NCBI GenBank assembly: GCA_034675505.1
Contig: JAUCDD010000025.1
Coordinates: 434,001-498,000 of the forward strand
DNA from: Melaminivora sp034675505
GTDB taxonomy: Bacteria > Pseudomonadota > Gammaproteobacteria > Burkholderiales > Burkholderiaceae_C
Direction: 5' to 3'
Length of the DNA stretch: 64,000 nucleotides
How positions within the stretch are numbered: position 1 is the first letter of the stretch; every line of letters starts with the position of its first letter. Below, in pieces: positions 54,438 to 61,371 of the stretch. The translations under genes and the position numbers were made by a program. The notes under the pieces are model-generated. The model was not told where the DNA came from and did no database searches. It was given only the letters and a program-made list of their open reading frames with translations.

Positions 54438-55566
54438 ATGACCCGCCCCCGCTCGGCCCTGATGTCGCTGTCCGACACCCCCTGGTACCACGTCGTCAAC
54501 CGCTGCGTGCGCCGCGCCTTCCTGTGCGGGCACGATGCGCACTCGGGCTGCAGCTTCGAGCACCGCCGCGCCTGGGTGGAAACGCGCATCCGCGAACTCG
54601 CGTCCGTGTTTGCCATCGACGTGGCCGCCTACGCGGTGATGAGCAACCACTACCACATCGTCGTGCGCGTGGATGCGCCCCGCGCCCAGGGCTGGGACGA
54701 CGACGAGGTGCTGCGCCGCTGGACGCAACTGTTCACCGGGCCGCTCTTGGTGCAGCGCTACCTGCAGCCCGCCCAGCGCGCACTGATGGGGGAGGGGGAA
54801 CTGGCCCAGTTGCAGGAACTGGCCGCCACCTACCGCGCGCGGCTGCACGACCTGTCGTGGTACATGCGGGTGCTCAACGAGTCCATCGCCCGCCAGGCCA
54901 ATGCCGAAGATGGCGTGCGCGGGCGCTTCTGGGAAGGGCGCTTCAAAAGCCAGGCGCTGCTGGACGAGCAGGCCCTGCTGGCCGTGATGGCCTACGTCGA
55001 TCTGAACCCGGTGCGCGCCGGCATGGCCGAGGATCTTGAGGGCAGCGCCCACACCTCGATTGCCGCCCGCCTGGCCGAGCTGCGCGGCCAGGCATTCGTT
55101 CCCGTGTGCGGCGCCGGCCATGCGCGCCACGACACCAGCGCAGGTTGCCCCGGGCAAGGTGCCGCCGCCATGCCCCGCCTGCTGCCCGAAGCCGCGTTGG
55201 CCGCATTGGCTGAGGCGCCCCTGATACCCTTCGACCCCACTGCCCGCTTCGCCCAGGGCGTGCCCTTTCGGGCTGCAGGAATATCTGGAGCTGGTGGACA
55301 GCGTGGGCCGCTGCGTGCACCCGGCCAAGCGCGGTGCCATCAGCGTGCAGTCGCCGCCCATCCTGCAGCGCCTGGGCATGGATACCGAAGCCTTCATTGC
55401 CTGCGCGGGCACGTTTTTTCGCACATTCGCCCACGCGGTGGGCACGCCCGCCAGCCTGGTGCAGCTGGCGGCAGTGCGCCAGTGCCGGGTGCTGCGCGGC
55501 ATGGCGCTGGCGCGGCGGGTGCTGCAGCGGCAGCCAGACTGCACCCAGGGCCGGGTGGCGGCTTGA
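54438..55566 (+). pseudogene. REP-associated tyrosine transposase, copy 2 (frameshifted)
   Basis: Starts at the ATG 54438 and matches copy 1 (38827) almost residue for residue, including the HYH motif ('MSNHYHIVVRVDAP') and 'YVDLNPVRAGMAEDL'. Near 55268 it reads CCCTTTCGGGCTGCAG where copy 1 has CCCTTTGGCCTGCAG, a one-base gain that breaks the frame after 'FAQGVPF'. The downstream part 'DSVGRCVHPAKRGAIS' continues in another frame to a stop at 55566. The catalytic domain lies before the break, so a shortened active protein is conceivable. Confidence 0.88.
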
Positions 55567-55572
55567 GGCGCG

Positions 55573-56073
55573 TCAACCCTGCGGCAAAGCCCAGTTCATT
55601 CCCATCGGCACGCGCATGGGCAATGTCCGGCCTTGCGGGCGAACCGCCTCCCACCCCAGGCAGGCCAGCCACACGGTGCGCGGGATGGGTTTCTCGCCAT
55701 CGCGGTAGTAGATCAGCATGCGCCGGGAGATACCCAGCGCCTGCGCGGCCTGCTCCAGCGTCAGGCCGGTGCCCTCCAGCCACGTCCAGATGCGCTCATG
55801 GCCGATGCCACCAGACTGCTCGATGGCCAGATTGCGCAGGTTGTCGGCCGCCAGGTCGAGTTCGTCCTCGATCCAGTCCACCGTGCGCCCCTGGAACCCC
55901 ACCCTGGCCTGGGCGAACAGGCTGCTGTCCTGCAGGGGCGCCAGGGCTTTGCTGGAGCCGACCCAGTCGCTCAAATCTACGTCGAACGACTGGCCATCGG
56001 CATAGGTCAGATGCAGGCGCTGTCCCGGCCGGGCCTGCACTGTGGTGAGGGTGAAGTGATCCTTGTTGCTCAT
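55573..56073 (-). CDS. DUF2442/HTH fusion protein, probable antitoxin-like regulator
   Basis: ATG at 56073, 166 residues. Residues 1-65 form a DUF2442-like module ('RLHLTYADGQSFDVDLSDWV', 'LFAQARVGFQGRTVDW'). Residues 100-135 contain a helix-turn-helix ('TGLTLEQAAQALGISRRMLI', 'YYRDGEKPIPRTVWL'). It overlaps the upstream DUF4160 gene by ATGA. Paired DUF4160/DUF2442 genes behave as toxin-antitoxin-like modules in many genomes; whether this one is toxic is unknown. Confidence 0.75.
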   Translation of the reverse strand: MSNKDHFTLTTVQARPGQRLHLTYADGQSFDVDLSDWVGSSKALAPLQDSSLFAQARVGFQGRTVDWIEDELDLAADNLRNLAIEQSGGIGHERIWTWLEGTGLTLEQAAQALGISRRMLIYYRDGEKPIPRTVWLACLGWEAVRPQGRTLPMRVPMGMNWALPQG

Positions 56074-56300
56074 CGTTGCAACTCCTCGAAGGTGTCCATC
56101 AGCCAATCCTGGCGCTCGCCCGCCCAGGTGAGCACTTCGGCGATCTCGCGTGCAACCACCTTGCCGTGGATGATTTGCAGAGGCCGGATGCTGACCCAGG
56201 CTTCCCGACCGTCGTTGAGCTGAACGTGGAAGTGGGGCGGTGGATGGTCTTTGGCATTCATCCGGACGCGGCAGTTGGCAAAGCGCTGAAGAACAGGCAT
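56070..56300 (-). CDS. DUF4160 family protein
   Basis: ATG at 56300, 76 residues (an ATG at 56327 is an alternative). 'RVRMNAKDHPPPHFHVQLND' and 'GREAWVSIRPLQIIHG' are the DUF4160 hallmarks: the DHPPPHFHV motif and following strand. 'VVAREIAEVLTWAGERQDWL' forms the C-terminal helix. It overlaps the DUF2442 gene, with which it forms a two-gene unit. Confidence 0.85.
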   Translation of the reverse strand: MPVLQRFANCRVRMNAKDHPPPHFHVQLNDGREAWVSIRPLQIIHGKVVAREIAEVLTWAGERQDWLMDTFEELQR

Positions 56301-56340
56301 GGGAAGGTGGTGGTGCAATGATTGCATCTTATCCCCTCAA

Positions 56341-56371
56341 CAAAAAGGCCGCTCCAGTGAGCGGCCTCGTC
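56341..56371. repeat. GGCCGCTC-GAGCGGCC palindrome, copy 1
   Basis: AAAAAGGCCGCTC, CAGT, GAGCGGCCTCGTCG, preceded by a CCCC(T/C)AACAAA box. Same hairpin as at 57172, 59647 and 59718, each beside a toxin-antitoxin unit. Terminator-like. Confidence 0.85.
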
Positions 56372-56455
56372 GCCGGGGAAGCGGTGGCAGTGAGGGTGGT
56401 CAGGCCTTCCTGGGTCAGGCCCGCTTGGCTTGCGTGCGCGCTGCCGGCAGACCGT

Positions 56456-56743
56456 TCAAGCAAAATCGATGCGCAGGTTTTTGCCCAGCGCCCTGGCCGC
56501 TCCGGTCAGGGTGGTCAAGGTCAGGCTGGTGTCCGTTTCGTCGAGCAAGCGGTTGAGCGCGGCGCGGCTGGTATGCATCTTCTCGGCCAGGGCAGTCTTG
56601 GTGAGGCCCTGAGCCTTCATCTCCTGGGCGATCTGCCAGGCCACAACCCGCTTGATGGCCACGGCGGAGACCTCTTCGAACATGGCGTCTTCAACCAGAA
56701 AATCATCGAAGCTGCTGCCGATGTGTGGTGATGGGGAATTCAT
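56456..56743 (-). CDS. HigA-type antitoxin, second pair
   Basis: ATG at 56743, 95 residues. 'SAVAIKRVVAWQIAQEMKAQ' then helix-turn-helix 'LTKTALAEKMHTSRAALNRL', 'LDETDTSLTLTTLTGAARAL', end 'GKNLRIDFA'. Overlaps the toxin gene by ATGA. Its 3' 81 bp are duplicated at 40013. It likely represses the pair through the GTACC-N6-GGTAC palindrome. Confidence 0.88.
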   Translation of the reverse strand: MNSPSPHIGSSFDDFLVEDAMFEEVSAVAIKRVVAWQIAQEMKAQGLTKTALAEKMHTSRAALNRLLDETDTSLTLTTLTGAARALGKNLRIDFA

Positions 56744-57084
56744 GAGACGCTCCTGAGTTGTTGCAGACGCTGCTTGGCCAGTTCCAGTACATGGGCTGGG
56801 GTGGCGGAGGACTTCTTGATGAAGCCATGCAGCAACACCATGGTGCTGCCCACCACCGTGAAAAAAACACGGGCGATGCGGTCTGCCAGCCGCACACGCA
56901 CTTCCCATAAGTCCTTGGCCATCTTGCGCACCAGTGGCATACCAAGGGGCCAGCCGTATTGGACTGTCTTGATCTCCTCTCCAACAGCACGTCGCTCAGC
57001 AGTTGGCAGTGCCCGCAGCCACTCGCGCACGGGTTCGTTGCCGCTGCCTGTCATGAAGAAACGTACGTCCAGGGTAGGGATCAA
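56740..57084 (-). CDS. HigB/Gp49-like toxin, second pair
   Basis: TTG at 57084 is preferred because the family begins '(M)xDVRFF' and here reads 'IPTLDVRFFMTGSGNEPVRE'; an ATG at 57054 would cut this strand. 114 residues. 'EWLRALPTAERRAVGEEIKT', 'WPLGMPLVRKMAKDLWEVRV', 'DRIARVFFTVVGSTMVLLHG' and 'FIKKSSATPAHVLELAKQRL' match the Gp49-like/HigB interferase, with FIKKS holding the catalytic-type lysines. The operon appears intact. Confidence 0.88.
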   Translation of the reverse strand: MIPTLDVRFFMTGSGNEPVREWLRALPTAERRAVGEEIKTVQYGWPLGMPLVRKMAKDLWEVRVRLADRIARVFFTVVGSTMVLLHGFIKKSSATPAHVLELAKQRLQQLRSVS

Positions 57085-57096
57085 CGCGGATTGATC

Positions 57097-57112
57097 GTAC
57101 CGAATTTGGTAC
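57097..57112. promoter_or_regulatory. Palindromic operator of the second higBA-type pair
   Basis: GTACC GAATTT GGTAC just upstream of the toxin start, paralleling ATACC GCATGT GGTAT at 40816. Confidence 0.78.
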
Positions 57113-57171
57113 GGAAAACAAGCGGCAGAAGGCATGAAGTGAAGGACGCCCACGCTTCATCCCCCAACAAA

Positions 57172-57196
57172 GAGGCCGCTCCAGTGAGCGGCCTCG
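57172..57196. repeat. GGCCGCTC-GAGCGGCC palindrome, copy 2
   Basis: Preceded by GGACGCCCACGCTTCATCCCCCAACAAA, which is a degraded form of the transposase-associated motif (GGACACCCACTTTTA) fused to the hairpin (written in two parts: GGACGCCCACGCTT and CATCCCCCAACAAA). So this unit is a composite of both repeat families. Confidence 0.82.
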
Positions 57197-57226
57197 TCGC
57201 TGGGAAAGCGGGGGCAGCGGGGGTGG

Positions 57227-57602
57227 TCAACCCACCTCAGCCACCAGAGTGAGGCGCGTGGCGCTGGCGCGTACCTGTTTCATGCGGCCATGGCCGGGCA
57301 GGGTGGTCTCGACGATGGTGACCAGGCCGGCGCGCTCCAGCGCGTCCAGGTCACGCTTGACGGCGCTGCGGTCGCGCTGCAGCCGTGTGGCAATGTCGGT
57401 AATGGAGCCGGGCGCCTGCCGAACAGCACGAAACAATGCCAGGCGCGCGGCGCTGATTAAGCTTCATCATCTCCGCCGGGTCTTCGAAGCTCAGGATGCG
57501 CTCAGCTGCCAACCTCTCGCCCCCATCAACAGCGCGCGCCAACTTGCGCCCGCGTTGAAAGAACGCTTGTTCGGTGCTGGTGGTGATCGTGAATTGGCTC
57601 AT
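57227..57602 (-). pseudogene. Winged-helix regulator, frameshifted
   Basis: ATG at 57602. The first part ('FTITTSTEQAFFQRGRKLAR', 'LAAERILSFEDPAEMMKL') and the second ('LALFRAVRQAPGSITDIATR', 'LQRDRSAVKRDLDALERAGL', 'VTIVETTLPGHGRMKQVRAS') belong together but are separated by a one-base gain near 57453 (AAGCTTAATCAGCG). The second half is a MarR/ArsR-type winged helix. Such HTH proteins are partners of DUF6516-type proteins in toxin-antitoxin-like pairs. No intact partner is left here. Confidence 0.72.
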
Positions 57603-57730
57603 GTGCAGTCCTTCAAACCAAGCCAGTCTTGTTCAAGGCGCTGCTCCCCGTTGCGGATGGTGTCGATGCAGACATGGATGCGCCGCGAGAACTCCAGCTG
57701 TGACCTGCCCGGTTTTTCCGAGCCATTCAT
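57599..57730 (-). pseudogene. Short XRE-like antitoxin remnant
   Basis: A 43-codon frame from an ATG at 57730, with stop overlapping the next gene's ATG. The segment 'EFSRRIHVCIDTIRNGEQ' resembles the recognition part of XRE/HigA antitoxins (normally EFAxRxxVxxxTIRxWEQ), with W changed to G. Too short to be a full HTH protein. A relic of another module. Confidence 0.4.
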
Positions 57731-57867
57731 TCCTGTAAGACGGCCGGGCTGGCACTTGCCGCAGGTTGACCGCCTGTTCGATCTGCCGCACGCTTCGCGC
57801 TTCGATCAGTTGGAGGCAGCGGCGCGGGCGCTGGGGCGGCACATCGAGGTGCGCGTCTCCAGTTGAA

Positions 57868-57961
57868 GCTGCCGGCAGCCATCCACGAGGAAGAGCTGAT
57901 GGCCAACTGGGCTTTGGCGGTCAAGGGCGAGCCCGTCTTCAGGATCGAGCCACTGCGCTGA
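57868..57961 (+). pseudogene. C-terminal fragment of a small TA-associated protein
   Basis: Reads 'LPAAIHEEELMANWALAVKG' then 'EPVFRIEPLR' and stop. The EEEL-ANW-LAV-GEPVFRI pattern looks like the conserved tail of a DUF2442/DUF4160-type partner protein. No start or N-terminal part is left. Assignment is tentative. Confidence 0.35.
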
Positions 57962-58026
57962 AAGGAGTAGTCCACCATGATCCGTGTGGTCCATGTCACG
58001 CCACAGGCGGGCTTTCAGTTGGTGCT

Positions 58027-58095
58027 CAAATCCGACGTTTGCCATACTGCCGTCGTCCCCGCTGACAAGTGAGGTTGGCGCCATGAACCGCCCCG
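58027..58095 (+). repeat. Remnant of the transposase 5' flank and start (third copy)
   Basis: Contains AATCCGACGTTTGCCATACTG ... (shown in part) then TCCCCGCTGACAAGTGAGGT, TGGCGCCATGAACCGCCCC and GGCTCTGCGCTCGA. These match the 60 nt before, and the first codons of, the transposases at 38827 and 54438 (MTRPRSAL read as MNRPGSAL) and then stop. A deleted third copy. Confidence 0.8.
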
Positions 58096-58135
58096 GCTCT
58101 GCGCTCGAAATAGCGTAACTACAATAATAAGCCCC

Positions 58136-58409
58136 ATGCAGATCGAGTTCGATCCCGACAAGCGTGACAAGACGCTTGCAGAGCGTGGTCTTGGATTTCG
58201 CCCGGGCCGGCGAGGTGTTCGCCGAGGTGAATGTCACTGCAGAAGATGCCCGGTTTGACTATGGCGAGCCCCGGTTCACCACTGTCGGCGTGTTGGATGG
58301 CCGGATGGTCATTCTGGTCTGGACGCCTCGCGGCGAGGTTCGCCGCATCATCAGCATGAGGAAAGCCAATGAACGTGAAGTCACAAGGTTCGCCCAAGCC
58401 CTGGGTTGA
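58136..58409 (+). pseudogene. BrnT-type toxin, copy 3, frameshifted near its start
   Basis: ATG at 58136: 'MQIEFDPDKRDKTLAERGL' is a good BrnT start. One extra T near 58193 (GGTCTTGGATTTC) shifts the frame. The rest, 'DFARAGEVFAEVNVTAEDAR', 'FDYGEPRFTTVGVLDGRMVI', 'WTPRGEVRRIISMRKANERE', is a complete and normal BrnT body. Only this copy keeps the central region missing from copies 1 and 2. A single-base reversal would restore it, so check the sequence first. Confidence 0.85.
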
Positions 58410-58677
58410 TCCGGACGACGCGCCGGAGTTGACGCAAGATTTCTTCGAGCAGGGCGAATGGAAAATCGGTGAGCAAGCGGTCTCTGCCCCGCAAGGCGCG
58501 GCTGCGCTGCGCGAGGCGCTTTCCCGCAGCCACCCCAAGGCGCAAAGCACCAAACAGGCCCTGACGGTGCGCTATGACGCAGAGGTGATTGCGGCCTTCA
58601 AAGCCACCGGAGAAGGCTGGCAGACACGCATGAATGATGCCTTGAAAGACTGGCTGCAGACGCATTCGCCAGCGTGA
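58369..58677 (+). CDS. brnA: BrnA-type antitoxin, copy 3 (intact)
   Basis: ATG at 58369, 102 residues, overlapping the toxin frame by 41 nt. 'SPKPWVDPDDAPELTQDFFE', then 'RSHPKAQSTKQALTVRYDAE', 'VIAAFKATGEGWQTRMNDAL' and 'KDWLQTHSPA'. A ribbon-helix-helix antitoxin as in BrnTA systems. Diverged from copies 1 and 2, so an independent acquisition. Confidence 0.87.
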   Translation: MNVKSQGSPKPWVDPDDAPELTQDFFEQGEWKIGEQAVSAPQGAAALREALSRSHPKAQSTKQALTVRYDAEVIAAFKATGEGWQTRMNDALKDWLQTHSPA

Positions 58678-58689
58678 CATCAATAAAAG

Positions 58690-58714
58690 AATAAAAAGGA
58701 CGCCCACTTTTATT
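58690..58714. repeat. Transposase-associated palindrome, copy in the TA array
   Basis: AATAAAAAGGACGCCCAC then TTTTATT, directly after the brnA stop. One extra A relative to the others. Confidence 0.82.
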
Positions 58715-58901
58715 CGCTACACGGACACCGCCCCGAAATAGGGGACAGACCACGGTTTCCAGAAATCCGCTGCCCCCGAAGCTCCTCGGTGCTGCCAACT
58801 TTGACATCAGCAGAAGCAGCACCCGATTGCCACTTGGGTAGCTGTGCTTCATCTCGCAGGGCGCGTTGCCGCTTGGCTCGGATGAGCACCAGCGCTGTGG
58901 C

Positions 58902-59222
58902 TCATTTTCTGCCATAGGTGGCATCGTGATCGGGCGCGATGGTGAGCAGTCGGATGAAATCCCCGTCACGGTACGCCGTCGCTCGGCGTGCTTGGGTGAT
59001 GCGCAGGGAGTAGATCGCATCGATCCCCTGGGGTGGCCTGACGCTCGTGATCTTCTCCCACTTCAGGCCCTGGTCGCGGTACAGCTGGTTCCAGGTCAGT
59101 TGGCGGATTTTTTGGAGCGTATCCAGGGCTGCGTGGCGCTCGGGCTTTTGCAGTGTGAGCAGGTTGTCCTGAAACACCGGGTTGTTGAGGTCGAGCCTGA
59201 CCTTGGCTTCACTGCTCACCAT
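58902..59222 (-). CDS. Probable type II toxin (RelE/ParE-like, Burkholderiales family)
   Basis: ATG at 59222, 106 residues. 'VRLDLNNPVFQDNLLTLQKP', 'ERHAALDTLQKIRQLTWNQL', 'YRDQGLKWEKITSVRPPQGI', 'DAIYSLRITQARRATAYRDG', 'DFIRLLTIAPDHDATYG'. The helix pair followed by YSLRITxxRRATAYR and a terminal PDHDxxY strand is a RelE/ParE-type fold seen in many betaproteobacterial pairs. Overlaps its antitoxin gene by 14 nt. Appears intact. Confidence 0.75.
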   Translation of the reverse strand: MVSSEAKVRLDLNNPVFQDNLLTLQKPERHAALDTLQKIRQLTWNQLYRDQGLKWEKITSVRPPQGIDAIYSLRITQARRATAYRDGDFIRLLTIAPDHDATYGRK

Positions 59223-59490
59223 GACCGAGGCGCTTGAGAGTGTCTTCGGTATCCGCATCCGATGCGGCATGGGCGACAGACCAGGCCATGGCTGTTTGCA
59301 GATCGGCCGCTGCTTGGGACGCGTGCAGCCAGCGCTCGTTGTCGGGTACGACCGTGGCAGTGCGCACCAGCCAGACGCCGGGTTCGTGCTCTTCCACCAG
59401 TACCTGACGGCCCGCGTATTGTTTGCCCAGCGAAATCTGGCCGTTGGCGCCAACGACCTTGACGGTGGGAGAGTGTGCTGTGATGGTCAT
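59209..59490 (-). CDS. Cognate antitoxin with an AbrB-like start
   Basis: ATG at 59490, 93 residues. 'KVVGANGQISLGKQYAGRQV', 'LVEEHEPGVWLVRTATVVPD' resembles the swapped-hairpin AbrB/SpoVT DNA-binding fold. The C-terminal 'NERWLHASQAAADLQTAMAW' helix would bind the toxin. Antitoxin-first order with overlap to the toxin gene. Confidence 0.75.
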   Translation of the reverse strand: MTITAHSPTVKVVGANGQISLGKQYAGRQVLVEEHEPGVWLVRTATVVPDNERWLHASQAAADLQTAMAWSVAHAASDADTEDTLKRLGHGEQ

Positions 59491-59572
59491 GACAAGGCTC
59501 CTTGGCAACTATGAACGATATTATAAATTTCGTGCGGCACTAAATGCGCCGTGAGAACTATAAAACTAAAAC

Positions 59573-59745
59573 TATAAAAGGACACCCACTTTTATTGATG
59601 CACTTTTATTGATGACAGGACACCCGCTTCTATCCCCCAGCAAAAAGGCCGCTCACTGGAGCGGCTTTTTTGCTGGGGAAAGTAAAAGGACACCCACTTT
59701 TGTCCCCTCCAAAAAGACCGCTCGGAGTGAGCGGCCTTGTCGGGA
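59573..59745. repeat. Two tandem composite palindromic repeat units
   Basis: Unit 1: TAAAAGGACACCCAC-TTTTATT (59573), a degraded second GGACACCCGC (59617), then CCCCCAGCAAAAAGGCCGCTC-ACTG-GAGCGGC-TTTTTT (59635-59672; written in parts). Unit 2: TAAAAGGACACCCACTTTTG (59683), then CCCCTCCAAAAAGACCGCTC-GGAGT-GAGCGGCC (59704-59737). Each joins the transposase-associated motif to the GGCCGCTC hairpin in the same order and spacing. Confidence 0.85.
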
Positions 59746-59773
59746 TCGGAATGGGTGCTGCTGTAGCCCAGCG

Positions 59774-60094
59774 TTACGCCGGCGAGTGGCTCCTGAGCCA
59801 GTCCTTGAGCGCGGCGTCGATGCGCGTTTGTCAGCCGTCTCCGGTGGCGCGGAAGGTCTGCACCACCTCGGGCGACAGGCGGATGGTGATGCGCTCCTTG
59901 GTCACCTCGGCCTTGGGCCGCCCGCGTGACCGCGCCTGCCGGTTGATGGCCAGCAAGCCGGTGTAGAGATCAGCCGGCAACACATCGCTGGCCGGGCGAA
60001 ACCGTCGCATGTCCTGCTCGGTCAGCTCGCGCACCTCGCCTGCGGCGTCGGTCAGCGGGGGCGTCTTTGGGTCAATCCTGTTGCGTGCGTTCAT
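59774..60094 (-). pseudogene. BrnA-type antitoxin, copy 2, truncated by a nonsense mutation
   Basis: ATG at 60094. Near-identical to copy 1 (48245-48565) but the Trp codon of 'GDGWQTR' is TGA here, ending the protein after 87 residues. The sequence beyond the stop still matches copy 1 through its ancestral stop at 59774. The lost piece is the last helix after the ribbon-helix-helix core. Confidence 0.85.
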
Positions 60095-60263
60095 ACCTGC
60101 GCTCCTCCCTGGAGTTGGCCTTGCGAAAGCTGATGATGCGGATGCCGCCTGGCGTGGGCGCGAAGCACGGAACGTGCAGCCGCTCATCGAGCCAGCCCAG
60201 CGCGACAAAGGGCCGCTCGGCAACGTTGCGTGCGTTCTTGGCCGGGTCGAAGCTGATGTCCAT
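60072..60263 (-). CDS. BrnT-type toxin, copy 2 (internally shortened)
   Basis: ATG at 60263, 63 residues. 'MDISFDPAKNARNVAERP', 'FVALGWLDERLHVPCFAPTP', 'GGIRIISFRKANSREERRYE'. Normal BrnT proteins have about 90 residues; about 26 residues between 'AER' and 'FVALG' (the central strand region with the DYGE-type motif) are missing in frame. Toxicity is therefore doubtful. Overlaps the truncated antitoxin. Confidence 0.75.
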   Translation of the reverse strand: MDISFDPAKNARNVAERPFVALGWLDERLHVPCFAPTPGGIRIISFRKANSREERRYERTQQD

Positions 60264-60265
60264 CG

Positions 60266-60424
60266 CTATTTATTGCATGCACTGAATATCGGAAAGCAAG
60301 GACGGCGCACAGACCAGCGGACGCTCCTGGCTCGGAAGTCCGCCAGGGAGACAGGCGTCGCCCCGACCGCCTTGGCTTCACGAATGGCTGCCAGGGTGGC
60401 AGCGTTGGCGCGGGGCAGCTTCAT
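60266..60424 (-). CDS. Short RelB/antitoxin-like ORF, probably truncated
   Basis: ATG at 60424, 52 residues. 'KLPRANAATLAAIREAKAVG' is like the start of RelB/DinJ-type or related antitoxins (NAxTxAAIxEAK). The second half ('SVRWSVRRPCFPIFSACNK') runs into the brnT promoter region and does not look native, so the gene probably lost its 3' part at the edge of the duplicated brnTA block. Confidence 0.4.
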   Translation of the reverse strand: MKLPRANAATLAAIREAKAVGATPVSLADFRARSVRWSVRRPCFPIFSACNK

Positions 60425-60626
60425 GGGCAAGCCGCCTTGCTCCACGATGCTGCGCAAAAAAAAAAAGACGGATGGCGGGCGCACGGCCTTGCCCTGTGTG
60501 GCCCCGGGCAGGGAGTATGGATTGAACTCAGGGTTTACCCCATGATGAGGTGTCCCGCGCCTGGCAACACTGGCATATGGCGCGGCTTTTGTGCAAAATA
60601 GCACGGTCGTTCGTTTTGTTGTCGCC

Positions 60627-61277
60627 ATGCCTTCCTCTTCGTCACTTTCGGTCAAGCCAGCCAGCACCGCGCGCCGCGATGGCCGCGCGCTGCACAAGGG
60701 CCAGCAGACCAAGGCCGCCATCGTCGAGGCTGCCCTGGGCCTGGCCACGCACATCGGGCTGGAGGGCCTGTCCATCGGCGCGCTGGCCGACGCCACGGGC
60801 ATGAGCAAGTCCGGCGTGTTCGCGCATTTCGGCTCGCGCGAGGAGCTGCAGATTTCCGTGGTGCGCGAGTACCACCAGCGCTTCGAGCAGGAGGTGTTCT
60901 TCCCCGCGCTGGCCCAGCCGCGCGGCCTGCCGCGCCTGCGCGCCATGTTTGCCAACTGGATGCAGCGCACCTCCACCGAGATCGACTCGGGCTGCATCTA
61001 CATCAGCGGCGCGGTGGAGTTCGACGACCGCGAGGGCCCCGTGCGCGACGCGCTGGCCGGCTCGGTGCTGACCTGGATGGAGGCCATGCGCCGCGCCATC
61101 GAGCAGTGCAAGGAGCTGGGCCAGCTGCGCCAGGACGCCGATGAGCAGCAAATGCTGTTCGAGATTCACGGCCTGATCCTGGCGCTGCACTATGAAGCCC
61201 GCTTCCTGCAGACGCCGGGCTCGATCCAGCGCGCCCACCAGGGCTTTGACAACATCCTGGCGCGCTACGCGCCCTGA
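60627..61277 (+). CDS. TetR/AcrR family regulator of fatty-acid genes
   Basis: ATG at 60627, 216 residues. The helix-turn-helix ('IVEAALGLATHIGLEGLSIG', 'ALADATGMSKSGVFAHFGSR') is a clear TetR domain. The C-terminal domain ('WMEAMRRAIEQCKELGQLRQ', 'EIHGLILALHYEARFLQTPG') matches regulators beside acyl-CoA dehydrogenase genes. It is 95 nt upstream of the acyl-CoA dehydrogenase and in the same direction, so it probably controls that gene in response to an acyl-CoA. This is where core chromosome resumes. Confidence 0.92.
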   Translation: MPSSSSLSVKPASTARRDGRALHKGQQTKAAIVEAALGLATHIGLEGLSIGALADATGMSKSGVFAHFGSREELQISVVREYHQRFEQEVFFPALAQPRGLPRLRAMFANWMQRTSTEIDSGCIYISGAVEFDDREGPVRDALAGSVLTWMEAMRRAIEQCKELGQLRQDADEQQMLFEIHGLILALHYEARFLQTPGSIQRAHQGFDNILARYAP

Positions 61278-61371
61278 TCGCCCGCCTGTTTTCCTGTCAC
61301 CTGCTTCCTTTTTTCTGTTTCTCTTTTTTTTCCCTTTTCCGTTCCAACCCGATTTTTTCCAGGAGCCCCGC

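Larger units (their letters stand above)
57731..58135. other. Decayed accessory sequence with gene fragments
   Basis: About 400 nt that hold only fragments: plus-strand pieces of what may be antitoxin-like proteins ('FDQLEAAARALGRHIEVRVS', stop near 57865; and 57868-57961, listed) and a remnant of the transposase upstream region (58027-58095, listed). No complete gene. Confidence 0.6.
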
